A DNA stretch of 64,000 bases, taken from contig JAGWMG010000002.1 of the NCBI GenBank assembly GCA_028871795.1, positions 62,001 to 126,000 of the forward strand. Reading direction: 5' to 3'. Source of the DNA: Alphaproteobacteria bacterium. Lineage in GTDB: Bacteria > Pseudomonadota > Alphaproteobacteria > Micropepsales > Micropepsaceae. Positions 44,622-53,410 of this stretch are shown one piece after another. Under the pieces are notes generated by a model. The model was not told the DNA's origin. It made no database searches and saw only the letters and a program-made list of their open reading frames with translations. Numbering within the stretch: position 1 is the first letter of the stretch; each line of letters starts with the position of its first letter. A program made the position numbers and the translations under genes.

Positions 44622-44816
44622 GCCGTCGTCGCATCGCCCCCGGCCGGTAAGCAACGCATTGGTTAAATGCGAAGCCGGGAATGCGAGCCAAGCAACGCTT
44701 TCCCCGGATTCCCGCGCGGCGGTCACAGATTTGTCCCTTCAAGGCACCGCCAACCCGGCGAAAATGCGCGGACACGGCGCGGGCCTGCCCCGCCCTCGGA
44801 AAAAAAGGAGCACGAC

Positions 44817-45425
44817 ATGCAAGGAAACCACAAGCGCGTCTATCCGGCGATCGCCGTTCTCGGCCTGGCCGGTCTTCTCATCGGCTTCTCGGCAACATCG
44901 AGCCTTGCCCGCGGCGGCGCTGGAATGGGCGCCGACATGGAAACGGCCGCTGGCATGCGTGCCGGCGTGGGCATAAGCGGCATGGCGGGCGAGGACGTCG
45001 CCACGCACATCGCCACACACATCGCCGCGCCGAGTTCCGCGGAAATGGACGCCGTCAGCAACGCCGCCGCGAATGCCAGCATGCAGAGTAACGCGGCGAG
45101 CGCGGCCGCCGGCGGCAATTCCTCCACGAGCATGAGCACGCAAGGCTCGGCGAACACGAACGGGCCGAACGCGGCCGATCGCGAGACCGGCCTCGTCCAC
45201 GCGCAGGATCGCATGAACGAGAACGGCTTAGAACACAGCGCCGTCACGCCCAGCACCACCACCGATAAGGACGCGGACGAAGTCCTGCCGTCGACGACGA
45301 CGCCAACCACCACCGACACTGACAAAGCCGCGGACGAAGCCGCGACGACGACGTCGACCACCACCGACACCGAAACAACCCCGGACGACACCATGACGTC
45401 GGCGACGACAAGCACGCCGCATTAG
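44817..45425 (+). CDS. Secreted low-complexity Thr/Ala-rich protein
   Basis: ATG 44817 has a strong AAGGAG site and gives 202 residues. The start is a signal-anchor or signal peptide (YPAIAVLGLAGLLIGFSATSSLARG). A Gly/Met/Ala-rich stretch follows, then Asn/Ser-rich and finally repeats such as TTTPTTTDTDKAADEAATTTSTTTDTETT. No domain is recognisable. The C-terminal third looks like an acidic, extended surface tail. A strong terminator follows it. Confidence 0.65.
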   Translation: MQGNHKRVYPAIAVLGLAGLLIGFSATSSLARGGAGMGADMETAAGMRAGVGISGMAGEDVATHIATHIAAPSSAEMDAVSNAAANASMQSNAASAAAGGNSSTSMSTQGSANTNGPNAADRETGLVHAQDRMNENGLEHSAVTPSTTTDKDADEVLPSTTTPTTTDTDKAADEAATTTSTTTDTETTPDDTMTSATTSTPH

Positions 45426-45437
45426 GAACGACCGTCT

Positions 45438-45465
45438 GCGAGCGCCCGCGCTTGCGGGCGCTCGC
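45438..45465 (+). terminator. Strong GC stem-loop terminator
   Basis: GCGAGCGCCCGC-GCTT-GCGGGCGCTCGC is a perfect 12-bp stem with a four-base loop, 12 bases after the stop of the Thr-rich protein gene. No T run follows, as is common in GC-rich alphaproteobacteria. Confidence 0.7.
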
Positions 45466-45605
45466 GCCAGACCCGTCATCCGGGGAGCTTTTCGTCCACC
45501 TTCGCCGCGCGCGCCGGTGCGGCACCAGCCGCGAAGGCGGGACTCCGTTAATCGCTCGCTAAATTTCGCCATGGCATGCTTGGCGCGTCCCGAATGGAGC
45601 GTTCC

Positions 45606-45989
45606 ATGCAACGCCAATCGTCTTTCGGACGCCGCGCGCAACGCGAACCGCAAGCCAAGGCCGCCGCGAAACCAAAGCCCGTGCCGTCCAACGAAATCCG
45701 GTCCGCAGCCGTTAGCATGGCCCAACCCGCAGCGGCGGATTTGATCGCGCCGGCGCTGGAACTCGACGCCAAGATCGACCGCGAGGTCGAGGATTGGAAA
45801 ACGAAGCGCAAGCTTCACAAGCGGTCGTTCCGCGAACCCTGGCGTTCCGTGTCCATCGCCGCCGCGATCGGCTTCGGCCTGTCCTCGTGGTTGCTGCCGG
45901 ACTCGGTCGCCAGCGTCACCGGCTGGCTGACGTCGGGCCTCGCCCTCGCCGCCTTCATCGCCGGATTCCGCAAGCCGCCGAGCGGCTGA
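45606..45989 (+). CDS. Small two-helix membrane protein of unknown function
   Basis: ATG 45606 (GGAG seven bases upstream) gives 127 residues. The first half is basic and Ala/Pro-rich with a short helical part (LELDAKIDREVEDWKTKRKLHKR). The second half has two hydrophobic helices (SVSIAAAIGFGLSSWLLPDSV and VTGWLTSGLALAAFIAGF). No family is recognised. It sits alone between a terminator and a convergent hydrolase gene. Confidence 0.6.
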   Translation: MQRQSSFGRRAQREPQAKAAAKPKPVPSNEIRSAAVSMAQPAAADLIAPALELDAKIDREVEDWKTKRKLHKRSFREPWRSVSIAAAIGFGLSSWLLPDSVASVTGWLTSGLALAAFIAGFRKPPSG

Positions 45990-46058
45990 GACCGCCGGGG
46001 CGCGGACAGCCGAGTGCGGACCATCCTCCCTTCGACGGAGGTTTGAAAGCGGAGCTAT

Positions 46059-46781
46059 TCATTCGCTCAAGAACGCGATCACCGCTTTCTTGTAGGCGGG
46101 ATCGCCGACTGCGGTCATGTGATCCTTGCCGGGCAGGACCGCCGCGCGGCCGTTGGCGAAGGCCTCGGCCAGTGGGCCGGGAGGTCCCGTGATGTCGTCG
46201 TTCCCGCCGCACACCACCAGCACCGGCCGCGTCGAGTGCTTCAGGACTTCGGGCGCGTATTTATGCCGCGGCGAGCGCATACAGGCGGCCAGCGCCAGAC
46301 GGTCCTTGCCCCTTTGCGAGGCGAAGATGCGGAAGCGCCGCGCCACGCGGTCTTCGATGTCGTCGATGTCCTCGGTTTCCAGCGCGCTGGCCACCATGTT
46401 GCGCCAGGCGGCGTTCTCGCGGAAATACGTGGCGCCCAGCCCCGCCAGCACCACGCGCCGCAAGCGTTCGGGATGGGCCATCAGCAAATGGATGGCGAGC
46501 ATACTGCCCATGGAATAGCCCATGACATCCGCGACCGGCGCCTTGGCCGCATCCATGACGGCGAAGATGTCGTCGATCAGGCGCCCGCCATAGGAAGACG
46601 GCTCGTGCGGTTTGTCGCTGTGGCCGTGGCCGCGGCAGTCGAAGCTGACCGCGCGGAAGCCGGCCGCGGCCAGCCGGTCGATCCAGCCGGTGGAGCGCCA
46701 GTTCTGCTCGCGGCTGGAGGCGAAGCCGTGGATCAGCACGACGGGCTTGCCCTCGCCGACGCTGTCGTAGGCGATGCGCAT
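46059..46781 (-). CDS. Alpha/beta hydrolase
   Basis: The 240-residue protein has PVVLIHGFASSREQNW (oxyanion HG), the nucleophile elbow VMGYSMGSMLA (Ser near residue 91), the acid region CGGNDDITGP and the His in GKDHMTAV. The substrate is unknown. No ribosome site precedes ATG 46781, yet similarity to the usual start (here SPDG just before the ATG) suggests the frame once ran further; a TAG blocks it about 28 codons upstream. It is divergent from the M20 gene. Confidence 0.85.
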   Translation of the reverse strand: MRIAYDSVGEGKPVVLIHGFASSREQNWRSTGWIDRLAAAGFRAVSFDCRGHGHSDKPHEPSSYGGRLIDDIFAVMDAAKAPVADVMGYSMGSMLAIHLLMAHPERLRRVVLAGLGATYFRENAAWRNMVASALETEDIDDIEDRVARRFRIFASQRGKDRLALAACMRSPRHKYAPEVLKHSTRPVLVVCGGNDDITGPPGPLAEAFANGRAAVLPGKDHMTAVGDPAYKKAVIAFLSE

Positions 46782-46867
46782 ACCGTCGGGGGAGGTGACG
46801 AACTGGGCCAGCTTTTTGCTCCGCGGTGTTGCGACATCGACATTCGCAAAGCCGTCCGCGAGTGTCT

Positions 46868-48160
46868 ATGATGGCACCGTCACATCCGCAAGGTTCGGAT
46901 ATACCCTTGGAACAGTTGAAGAAAGACGTCATTTCCGCCGTCGAATCCCTGCGCGGCGAGCTGCTTGGAATCAGTCATGCGATCCATGCCGAGCCCGAAC
47001 TGGCGCTCGAGGAGTTCAAATCGTCGGCGCGGCTGGCCGATGCGGTCGCCGGCCACGACATCGCGGTGACGCGCGAAGCCTTCGGTCTGCCCACCGCCTA
47101 TGCCGCCGAGTTCGGTGAGGGGCCGACCGTCGCCATCCTCTCCGAATACGACGCGCTGCCCGGCATCGGTCATTCCTGCGGCCATAACATCATCGCCGCC
47201 GCCGGCTTTGGCGCGGCCGTCGCGCTGTCGAAGCTCGGCGGACGCCTGCCGGGCACGGTGCGCTATCTCGGCACGCCCGCCGAGGAGCGGCACGGCGGCA
47301 AGGAGCTTATGGCGCGGCTCGGCGCCTTCGAGAAGGCCGACGCGGCGATGATGATCCACCCCGCCAACATGAACCTGGTCACCATGCCGTGCATCGCCAT
47401 CGCCGAAGTGGAAGCGATCTATCACGGCCGCGCCGCGCACGCTTCCGCCATGCCGTACCGCGGGCTGAACGCGCTCGACGCCGTCGTCACCGCCTATCAG
47501 GCGATCGCGCAACTTCGTCAGCACATCCGGGGCAGCGAGCGCATCCACGGCATCATCAGCGAAGGCGGCATGGCGCCGAACATCGTGCCGGAGCGCGCGG
47601 CCTGCCGCTTCTTCGTGCGGGCCGCCGACGCCAACGAACTGGCGCCGCTCAAGGCGCGCGTGCAGGCCTGCTTCGAGGCCGGCGCCATCGCCACGGGCTG
47701 CCGGCTCGAACTCATATGGGGCGGCGTCGATTATCTCGATCTCAAGACCAACTGGCCGATGGCGGGCGCCTTCGAGCGCAACGCGCGGTCTCTCGGCCGC
47801 GAATTCTTCCCGATGAAGGACATCCCGCCGGGCTTCGCGGGTTCCACCGACATGGGCAACGTCAGCCATCGCGTGGCGTCGATCCATCCGATGCTCGCCG
47901 TGGCCCCGGCCGGCGTCATCATCCACAATCCCGAGTTCGCGCGCTGGGCGGCTTCGGAGCGCGGCGACGCCGCGGTCATCGACGGCGCCAAGGCCATGGC
48001 GCTGACGGCCCTCCAGCTGATGGGCGACAAGGACTTATTGAACACGGTGCGCGCGGATTTCGAGGCGACGGCCGAATTGTCCAGGCTGGCGGTCGCCAAG
48101 ACCGGCGAAAAGCCGCCGATCCAACACGCTCACGCACATTCGGGCTGCGGCTGCACGTGA
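46868..48160 (+). CDS. M20 family amidohydrolase / metallopeptidase
   Basis: The protein (about 430 residues from ATG 46868) has metal motifs SEYDALPGIGHSCGHN and GTPAEERHGGK. The dimerisation lid has YHGRAAHASAMPYRGLNALDA, and the distal metal site is STDMGNVSHRV. This matches the aminobenzoyl-glutamate/hippurate hydrolase branch. The C-terminus ends HAHAHSGCGCT, a His/Cys-rich tag that could bind metal. A tiny GTG frame overlaps its stop. Confidence 0.9.
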   Translation: MMAPSHPQGSDIPLEQLKKDVISAVESLRGELLGISHAIHAEPELALEEFKSSARLADAVAGHDIAVTREAFGLPTAYAAEFGEGPTVAILSEYDALPGIGHSCGHNIIAAAGFGAAVALSKLGGRLPGTVRYLGTPAEERHGGKELMARLGAFEKADAAMMIHPANMNLVTMPCIAIAEVEAIYHGRAAHASAMPYRGLNALDAVVTAYQAIAQLRQHIRGSERIHGIISEGGMAPNIVPERAACRFFVRAADANELAPLKARVQACFEAGAIATGCRLELIWGGVDYLDLKTNWPMAGAFERNARSLGREFFPMKDIPPGFAGSTDMGNVSHRVASIHPMLAVAPAGVIIHNPEFARWAASERGDAAVIDGAKAMALTALQLMGDKDLLNTVRADFEATAELSRLAVAKTGEKPPIQHAHAHSGCGCT

Positions 48161-48228
48161 ACATATGGCTCGCTATTGCACTGATCGGCGGATGGCTTGC
48201 GCGGACCGCCATGCGGGCCAAACCGTGA
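48157..48228 (+). CDS. Possible 23-aa hydrophobic micro-protein overlapping the M20 stop
   Basis: GTGA at 48157 overlaps the M20 stop, and the frame reads MNIWLAIALIGGWLARTAMRAKP before TGA. It would be one membrane helix with a basic end. It ends 16 bases before the epoxide hydrolase ATG. Only the stop/start overlap and the hydrophobic pattern support it. Confidence 0.3.
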   Translation: MNIWLAIALIGGWLARTAMRAKP

Positions 48229-48244
48229 GAAATCGGAGGAAGTG

Positions 48245-49213
48245 ATGGTCTCGTTTCCGTCGCCCACAATGATCCAGACCAACGGCATCGACATGGCGGT
48301 CTATGAAGGCGGTCCGAGGGACGGCATTCCGGTCGTGCTCTGCCACGGCTTTCCGGAGCTTGCCTATTCCTGGCGCCATCAAATCCCGGCGTTGGCGGAG
48401 GCCGGCTACCATGTTCTGGCGCCCGATCAGCGCGGCTACGGCTTGTCGAGCCGGCCCGCGGACGTCGCCCAATACGACATCGAACAGCTGACCGGCGACA
48501 TGGCCGGATTGCTCGACCGCTTCGGCATCGACAAGGCGATCTTCTGCGGCCACGATTGGGGCGGCGTCGTCGCCTGGCACATGCCGCTGCTCCACGAAAA
48601 GCGGGTGCTCGGCGTCATCGGCGTGAACACGCCGTTCCTGCCGCGCCGCCCGATCGACCCGATCACGTACTTGCGCGCCCAATACGGCGACGACATGTAT
48701 ATCGTGCGGTTCCAGAAGGCGGACGAGCCGGACGCCATCCTGGAAAAAGACGTGGGACGGACCTTCCGCTTCTTCATGCGCAAGAACGCCATGACGCAGG
48801 AAGAGTACCGCAGCGGGCCGAAGGAGCAGCGCAATCTGGCGCTGTTCCGCGCGCTGGCGCAGCCGGAGTCGGACTGGCGCGGAGAGCCGCTGCTGACGCC
48901 TGCGGAACTCAAGGTCTTCGTCGACACCTTCGAGCGCACGGGATTTACCGGCGCCCTCAACTGGTATCGCAACATGAAGCGCAACTGGGAACGCACGGCG
49001 AATGTCGCGGAGACGGTCAAAGTGCCCGGACTGATGATCCTGGCGGAGGACGACTTCATTCTTCGTCCGTCGCTGGCGGACGGCATGGAGACGTACGTGC
49101 CTGACCTCGAGAAAGCGCTGATCCGCGGCTGCGGACATTGGACCCAGCAGGAATACCCCTACCGCACCAACGCCATCATGGTCGATTGGCTGAAGCGGCG
49201 CTTCATCAAATAA
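48245..49213 (+). CDS. Epoxide hydrolase-like alpha/beta hydrolase
   Basis: ATG 48245 has GGAGGAAG immediately before it and gives 322 residues. HGFPELAYSWRHQIP is the epoxide-hydrolase oxyanion motif. GHDWGGVVAWHM supplies the Asp nucleophile (near residue 104). The cap has RAQYGDDMYIVRFQ, and the terminal GCGHWTQQE has the catalytic His. It should open epoxides to diols; the substrate is unknown. The acyltransferase gene follows after nine bases. Confidence 0.92.
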   Translation: MVSFPSPTMIQTNGIDMAVYEGGPRDGIPVVLCHGFPELAYSWRHQIPALAEAGYHVLAPDQRGYGLSSRPADVAQYDIEQLTGDMAGLLDRFGIDKAIFCGHDWGGVVAWHMPLLHEKRVLGVIGVNTPFLPRRPIDPITYLRAQYGDDMYIVRFQKADEPDAILEKDVGRTFRFFMRKNAMTQEEYRSGPKEQRNLALFRALAQPESDWRGEPLLTPAELKVFVDTFERTGFTGALNWYRNMKRNWERTANVAETVKVPGLMILAEDDFILRPSLADGMETYVPDLEKALIRGCGHWTQQEYPYRTNAIMVDWLKRRFIK

Positions 49214-49222
49214 GCATCCGCC

Positions 49223-50134
49223 ATGACGGCCTCGCAGGACATCGACACCTTCTCCTATGCCTCGCGCGACGACCCGCGGCTCAAGCGCTTCGTCATCCGC
49301 CTGATCGAACGCATGACGGGGCAACCGTATCTGCGCTGGCTCTACGACGACTATCGCAACTTTCCGCCGGTCGGCGAATCCTTTTGGGATTCCGCGATCC
49401 GCCGCCTCGAGCTCAACGTCACCTGCAACGAGGCGAAGCTGGCGACCTGGCCGAAGACGGGGCCGCTGGTTGTGGTCTGCAATCATCCCTACGGCGTTCT
49501 CGACGGCCTTGTCATCTGCCATCTGATCGCCAGAGTCAGGACCGACTTTCGCATATTGACGAATTCGGTGTTGTATCGCGCCGACGAGATCAAGGGGTTC
49601 CTGCTGCCCATCGACTTCGCCGAAACCGAGGAGGCGGTGAAGACGAACCTCAAGTCGCGCGCCGTGGCCAAGGCGCATCTGATCGGCGGCGGCTGCCTGG
49701 TGATCTTTCCGGCGGGCGGCGTCTCGACCACGCCCACGATGTGGTCGAAACGGGCCGTCGACGCGGACTGGAAGACCTTCACGGCGCGGATGATAACCCA
49801 GGCGCGCGCGCCGGTGGCGCCGGTGTTCTTCGCCGGCCAGAACAGCCGCTTGTTCCAGATGGCAAGCCACATCAGCATGACGCTGCGGCTGTCGCTGCTG
49901 TTCAAGGAAGTCCACGACAAGATCGGCAGCGAGATTCGCGTGCGCATCGGGGATGTCGTGCCGTACGACGCGCTTGCTTCGATCACCGATCGTTACGCTT
50001 TCATGCAGCATCTGAGGGAATTGACTTACGCGCTCGGGGTCGGCGTTCAGAATCCGCCCAAACCGCGCGTCAAACGGCCCAAACGCGCACCCAAGCATGG
50101 GCGCCCCTTCCCGCACGCCAGGGGTGCGCGATGA
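49223..50134 (+). CDS. PlsC-like lysophospholipid/ornithine-lipid acyltransferase
   Basis: The 303-residue protein has the acyltransferase HX4D motif as NHPYGVLDG near residue 90 and the second block FPAGGVSTTPTMW. These are typical of the OlsA/PlsC-like branch that acylates lysolipids. RADEIKGFLLPIDFAE lies between them. The C-terminal 35 residues are very basic and Pro-rich. It is the last gene of a pair with the epoxide hydrolase. The specific lipid is unknown. Confidence 0.85.
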   Translation: MTASQDIDTFSYASRDDPRLKRFVIRLIERMTGQPYLRWLYDDYRNFPPVGESFWDSAIRRLELNVTCNEAKLATWPKTGPLVVVCNHPYGVLDGLVICHLIARVRTDFRILTNSVLYRADEIKGFLLPIDFAETEEAVKTNLKSRAVAKAHLIGGGCLVIFPAGGVSTTPTMWSKRAVDADWKTFTARMITQARAPVAPVFFAGQNSRLFQMASHISMTLRLSLLFKEVHDKIGSEIRVRIGDVVPYDALASITDRYAFMQHLRELTYALGVGVQNPPKPRVKRPKRAPKHGRPFPHARGAR

Positions 50135-50175
50135 ACGCGCGAACGGATGCCGCAGCGGAATCGAACGCTTGACCG

Positions 50176-50201
50176 CATATAGTTGCATATGAAACTATAT
50201 G
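50176..50201. promoter_or_regulatory. Strong operator-like palindrome CATATAGTT-N8-AACTATATG before hpd
   Basis: A perfect 9-bp inverted repeat with an 8-base spacer (itself containing CATATG) ends 27 bases before the hpd ATG. It is strikingly AT-rich in a GC-rich region, and its position would cover the promoter. The MarR gene at the end of the same operon is the natural candidate for binding. Confidence 0.75.
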
Positions 50202-50228
50202 GGCGAAATTCGAACCCGAGGAGCGGAC

Positions 50229-51299
50229 ATGCAGGAACAGGCGCGCGATCCATGGGAAAACACCGTCGGCACCGACGGATTCGAATTCGTCGAATATGCC
50301 GCTCCCGATGTCGCCCAACTGCATGCCCTTTTCGAGGGCATGGGTTTTCGCGCCGTGGCGCGCCACCGCTCCAAGGCCGTTACGCTGTACCGCCAAGGCA
50401 ACGTGAACTTCATCGTCAACGCCGAGCCGGACAGTCACGGAAGCCGCTTCGCCAAGGCCCACGGGCCCAGCGCCTGTGCCATGGCGTTTCGCGTGAAGGA
50501 CGCGGCAAAGGCCTATGAAAAGCTGATCGGCGCCGGCGCCAAGCCTTTCCACAACCAGGTCGGTCCGATGGAATTGAACATCCCCGCCATCGAAGGCATC
50601 GGCGGCAGCGCGATCTATCTGGTCGACCGCTATGGCGAGCGCTCCATCTACGACGTGGATTTCGTGCCAGCCGACGCCGACAAAGGCTTTGCCCACGAGG
50701 GCGCCGGACTTACCGAAATCGACCACGTGACGCACAACGTCTATCGCGGCAACATGAATCAATGGGCGGGCTTTTACGAAAGGCTGTTCAACTTTCGCGA
50801 GGTGCGCTACTTCGACATCGAAGGCAAGCTGACCGGCCTCAGGTCGCGCGCGATGACCAGCCCCGACGGCAAGATCCGAATCCCGATCAACGAATCCGCC
50901 GACGACAAATCGCAGATCGAGGAGTACCTGCACCTCTATCGCGGCGAAGGCATCCAGCATATCGCGCTTGCCACGGGCGACATCTACCGCTCCGTCGAGA
51001 AGCTGACGGCAATGGGCGTCGGCTTTCAGGAAACCCCCGACACCTATTACGAGCGGATCGACAATCGGTTGAAGGGGCACGGCGAAGACGTGCCCCGCAT
51101 GAAGAGGGACCGCATCCTGATCGACGGCGGCGCCGAACAAGGCTTGTTGCTGCAAATCTTCACCAAGAACGCCATCGGCCCGATCTTCTTCGAAATCATC
51201 CAGCGCAAGGGCAACCAGGGATTCGGCGAAGGCAATTTCCGGGCACTGTTCGAATCCATCGAAGCGGACCAGATCAAGCGCGGAGTGCTCGGCCCGTGA
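50229..51299 (+). CDS. hpd: 4-hydroxyphenylpyruvate dioxygenase
   Basis: HPPD converts 4-hydroxyphenylpyruvate to homogentisate with Fe(II). ATG 50229 with CGAGGAGCGGAC upstream gives 356 residues. The iron ligands are His in IDHVTHNV (about 165), His in IQHIALATG (about 243) and Glu in FFEIIQRKGNQGFGEGNF (about 321), which also holds the C-terminal closing helix. It leads the hpd-hmgA-fahA-maiA-marR operon. All downstream genes overlap or nearly touch. Confidence 0.96.
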   Translation: MQEQARDPWENTVGTDGFEFVEYAAPDVAQLHALFEGMGFRAVARHRSKAVTLYRQGNVNFIVNAEPDSHGSRFAKAHGPSACAMAFRVKDAAKAYEKLIGAGAKPFHNQVGPMELNIPAIEGIGGSAIYLVDRYGERSIYDVDFVPADADKGFAHEGAGLTEIDHVTHNVYRGNMNQWAGFYERLFNFREVRYFDIEGKLTGLRSRAMTSPDGKIRIPINESADDKSQIEEYLHLYRGEGIQHIALATGDIYRSVEKLTAMGVGFQETPDTYYERIDNRLKGHGEDVPRMKRDRILIDGGAEQGLLLQIFTKNAIGPIFFEIIQRKGNQGFGEGNFRALFESIEADQIKRGVLGP

Positions 51300-52426
51300 C
51301 CGCCAGGAACTGGATCGATCTGCCCCGCATCGAAGGCGAGGTTTCGCGCCAGGCCCACGCCGATCTGCCGGCGGGAACCTTCGAGCGCGAGATCGGCCGC
51401 GACGGCTTCTTCGGCCCCGCCACTCATCTTTATCATCGCCATCCGCCGACCGGCTGGACCTCTTTCGAAGGGCCGCTGCGTCCGCGGGCGTTCGACGCAA
51501 AGCAGGCGGCACAGTCCTCGCCCTCGCCGTTCGTGTGTGCGCTTCTACTTTTCAATGCCGGCGTGAAAGTCCGCATCTGGAGGTGCGAGCGCGCCATGCC
51601 GGCGCTGGCGCGCAATGCCGACGGCGACGAACTCTTGTTCGTCCATTCTGGCAACGGCGAAATGTTCTGCGATTTCGGCCACCTTTCCTACCGCGAAGGC
51701 GACTACCTCCTGCTGCCGCGTGGAACGATGTGGCGGATTGAACCAACGGCGCCGACCATCACGCTGCTGATCGAGGCGACGAACGGCGCCTACAAACTGC
51801 CGGAACGCGGCCTGCTCGGGCCGCATGCGGTTTTCGATCCCGCGATCCTCGACACGCCGAAGCTTGACGAACAATTTCGGGTGCAGGCCGACGAGCGCGA
51901 ATGGACGGTCGAGGTGAAAAGGCGCGGGGCCATCTCGACGATCGCCTATCCCTTCAATCCGCTCGATGCGGTGGGCTGGAAAGGCAATCTCAGCCCAGTT
52001 CGCCTCAACTGGCGCGACATCCGTCCGGTGATGAGCCATCGCTATCACCTCCCGCCGTCGGTGCACGCGACCTTCGCCGCCGACCGCTTCGTCGTCTGCA
52101 CCTTTGTGCCACGCCCGATGGAAAGCGATCCCGGCGCACTGAAGGTCCCCTTCTTCCACTCCAACGACGACTATGACGAGGTGATCTTCTATCATGCGGG
52201 CGAGTTCTTCAGCCGCGACAACATCAGGCCCGGCATGGCGACATGGCATCCCAACGGCTTTACGCACGGGCCGCACCCCAAGGCCTTCGCCGCAGGAGCC
52301 AAGGCGGCCAAGACGGCGACCGATGAAGTCGCCGTGATGATCGACGCGCGCGATCCGCTGGACATGGGCAAAGCCGCCGAAGACGCCGAAGTCCGCTCCT
52401 ACGCCGACAGCTGGAAACCGGAATGA
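51296..52426 (+). CDS. hmgA: Homogentisate 1,2-dioxygenase (short form)
   Basis: The GTG overlaps the hpd stop, and the frame gives 376 residues, shorter than the roughly 430-440 of the classical enzyme. The cupin blocks NADGDELLFVHSGNGEMFCDFG and YREGDYLLLPRGTMWRI fit. The metal region FFHSNDDYDEVIFYHAGEFFSRDNIRPGMATWHPNGFTHGPHP contains the His and Glu ligands. It opens the homogentisate ring to maleylacetoacetate. The start of the protein (WIDLPRIEGEVSRQAHADLP) is unlike the long form. Confidence 0.92.
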   Translation: MTARNWIDLPRIEGEVSRQAHADLPAGTFEREIGRDGFFGPATHLYHRHPPTGWTSFEGPLRPRAFDAKQAAQSSPSPFVCALLLFNAGVKVRIWRCERAMPALARNADGDELLFVHSGNGEMFCDFGHLSYREGDYLLLPRGTMWRIEPTAPTITLLIEATNGAYKLPERGLLGPHAVFDPAILDTPKLDEQFRVQADEREWTVEVKRRGAISTIAYPFNPLDAVGWKGNLSPVRLNWRDIRPVMSHRYHLPPSVHATFAADRFVVCTFVPRPMESDPGALKVPFFHSNDDYDEVIFYHAGEFFSRDNIRPGMATWHPNGFTHGPHPKAFAAGAKAAKTATDEVAVMIDARDPLDMGKAAEDAEVRSYADSWKPE

Positions 52427-53403
52427 AGCTCGCTTCCCTCAAATCGGGGCGTGACGGCGCGCTGGCCATCGTCTCGCGCGACCTGGAGCATTGCCTCACC
52501 GTCACGGACATCGCGCGCACGATGCAGCAGGCCATAGACCATTGGCATGAGGCCGCACCGCGCCTGTTGCAGGTGTACGACCGGCTGAACGGCGGCAAGG
52601 CCGATTACGTCATGCGCTTCGACCCGCGCGCCTGCGCCTCGCCGCTGCCGCGCGCCTATCAGTGGGCCGACGGCTCGGCTTACGTCACGCACGTCGAACT
52701 GGTGCGCAAGGCCCGCGGCGCCGAGATGCCGCAATCGTTCTGGACGGAGCCGTTGATGTACCAGGGCGGCTCCGATGCGTTTACGGGCCCCACGGATGAG
52801 ATCATGGCGGCGACTGAAGCGTACGGCATCGACTTCGAAGGAGAGATCGCGGCGATTACCGACGACGTACCGATGAATACGCGGGTGGAAGAAGCGGACC
52901 CCCATATCAAGCTCCTCATGCTCGCCAACGATGTCAGCCTGCGCAATCTGATTCCGGGGGAACTGGCAAAAGGCTTCGGTTTCTTCCAATCAAAGCCGGC
53001 GACCTCGTTTTCGCCCGTCGCCGTGACGCCCGACGAACTCGGCGAGGCCTGGCGCGAAGCGAAGGTGCATCTGCCGCTGAACGTGCGGTTGAACGGTGAG
53101 CCGTTCGGTGCGCCGAACGCGGGCGTCGACATGACATTCTCGTTCGCGCAACTGATCGCCCATGCCGCAAGAACGCGGACGCTTTCGGCGGGAACCATCA
53201 TCGGCTCCGGCACCGTCTCCAACGCGGACCGCAGCGCCGGCTCGTGCTGCATCGCCGAGCGGCGCATGCTCGAACAGATCGAATTCGGCGCCGCAAAAAC
53301 GCCGTTCCTGCGTTTCGGCGACCGGGTCCGCATCGAAATGTTCAACCCGGAAGGACGCTCCATCTTCGGAGCGATCGATCAGCATGTCGTCCAGGCCTCC
53401 TAG
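52423..53403 (+). CDS. fahA: Fumarylacetoacetate hydrolase family protein
   Basis: The ATG overlaps the hmgA stop as ATGA. The 326-residue protein has FWTEPLMYQGGSDAF, GIDFEGEIAAITDDVP (metal-binding acidic residues) and LMLANDVSLRNL. FFQSKPATSFSPVAVTPDELGEAW follows, then GSGTVSN near the end. This is the bacterial FAH branch that splits fumarylacetoacetate to fumarate and acetoacetate. Context supports that reaction firmly. Confidence 0.94.
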   Translation: MKLASLKSGRDGALAIVSRDLEHCLTVTDIARTMQQAIDHWHEAAPRLLQVYDRLNGGKADYVMRFDPRACASPLPRAYQWADGSAYVTHVELVRKARGAEMPQSFWTEPLMYQGGSDAFTGPTDEIMAATEAYGIDFEGEIAAITDDVPMNTRVEEADPHIKLLMLANDVSLRNLIPGELAKGFGFFQSKPATSFSPVAVTPDELGEAWREAKVHLPLNVRLNGEPFGAPNAGVDMTFSFAQLIAHAARTRTLSAGTIIGSGTVSNADRSAGSCCIAERRMLEQIEFGAAKTPFLRFGDRVRIEMFNPEGRSIFGAIDQHVVQAS

Positions 53404-53410
53404 CACCGAC

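Noticed and set aside
50131-50172. 13-codon ATG frame overlapping the acyltransferase stop (ATGA)
   Set aside because: Too short, no hydrophobic or conserved pattern; it ends just before the hpd palindrome and is probably chance.
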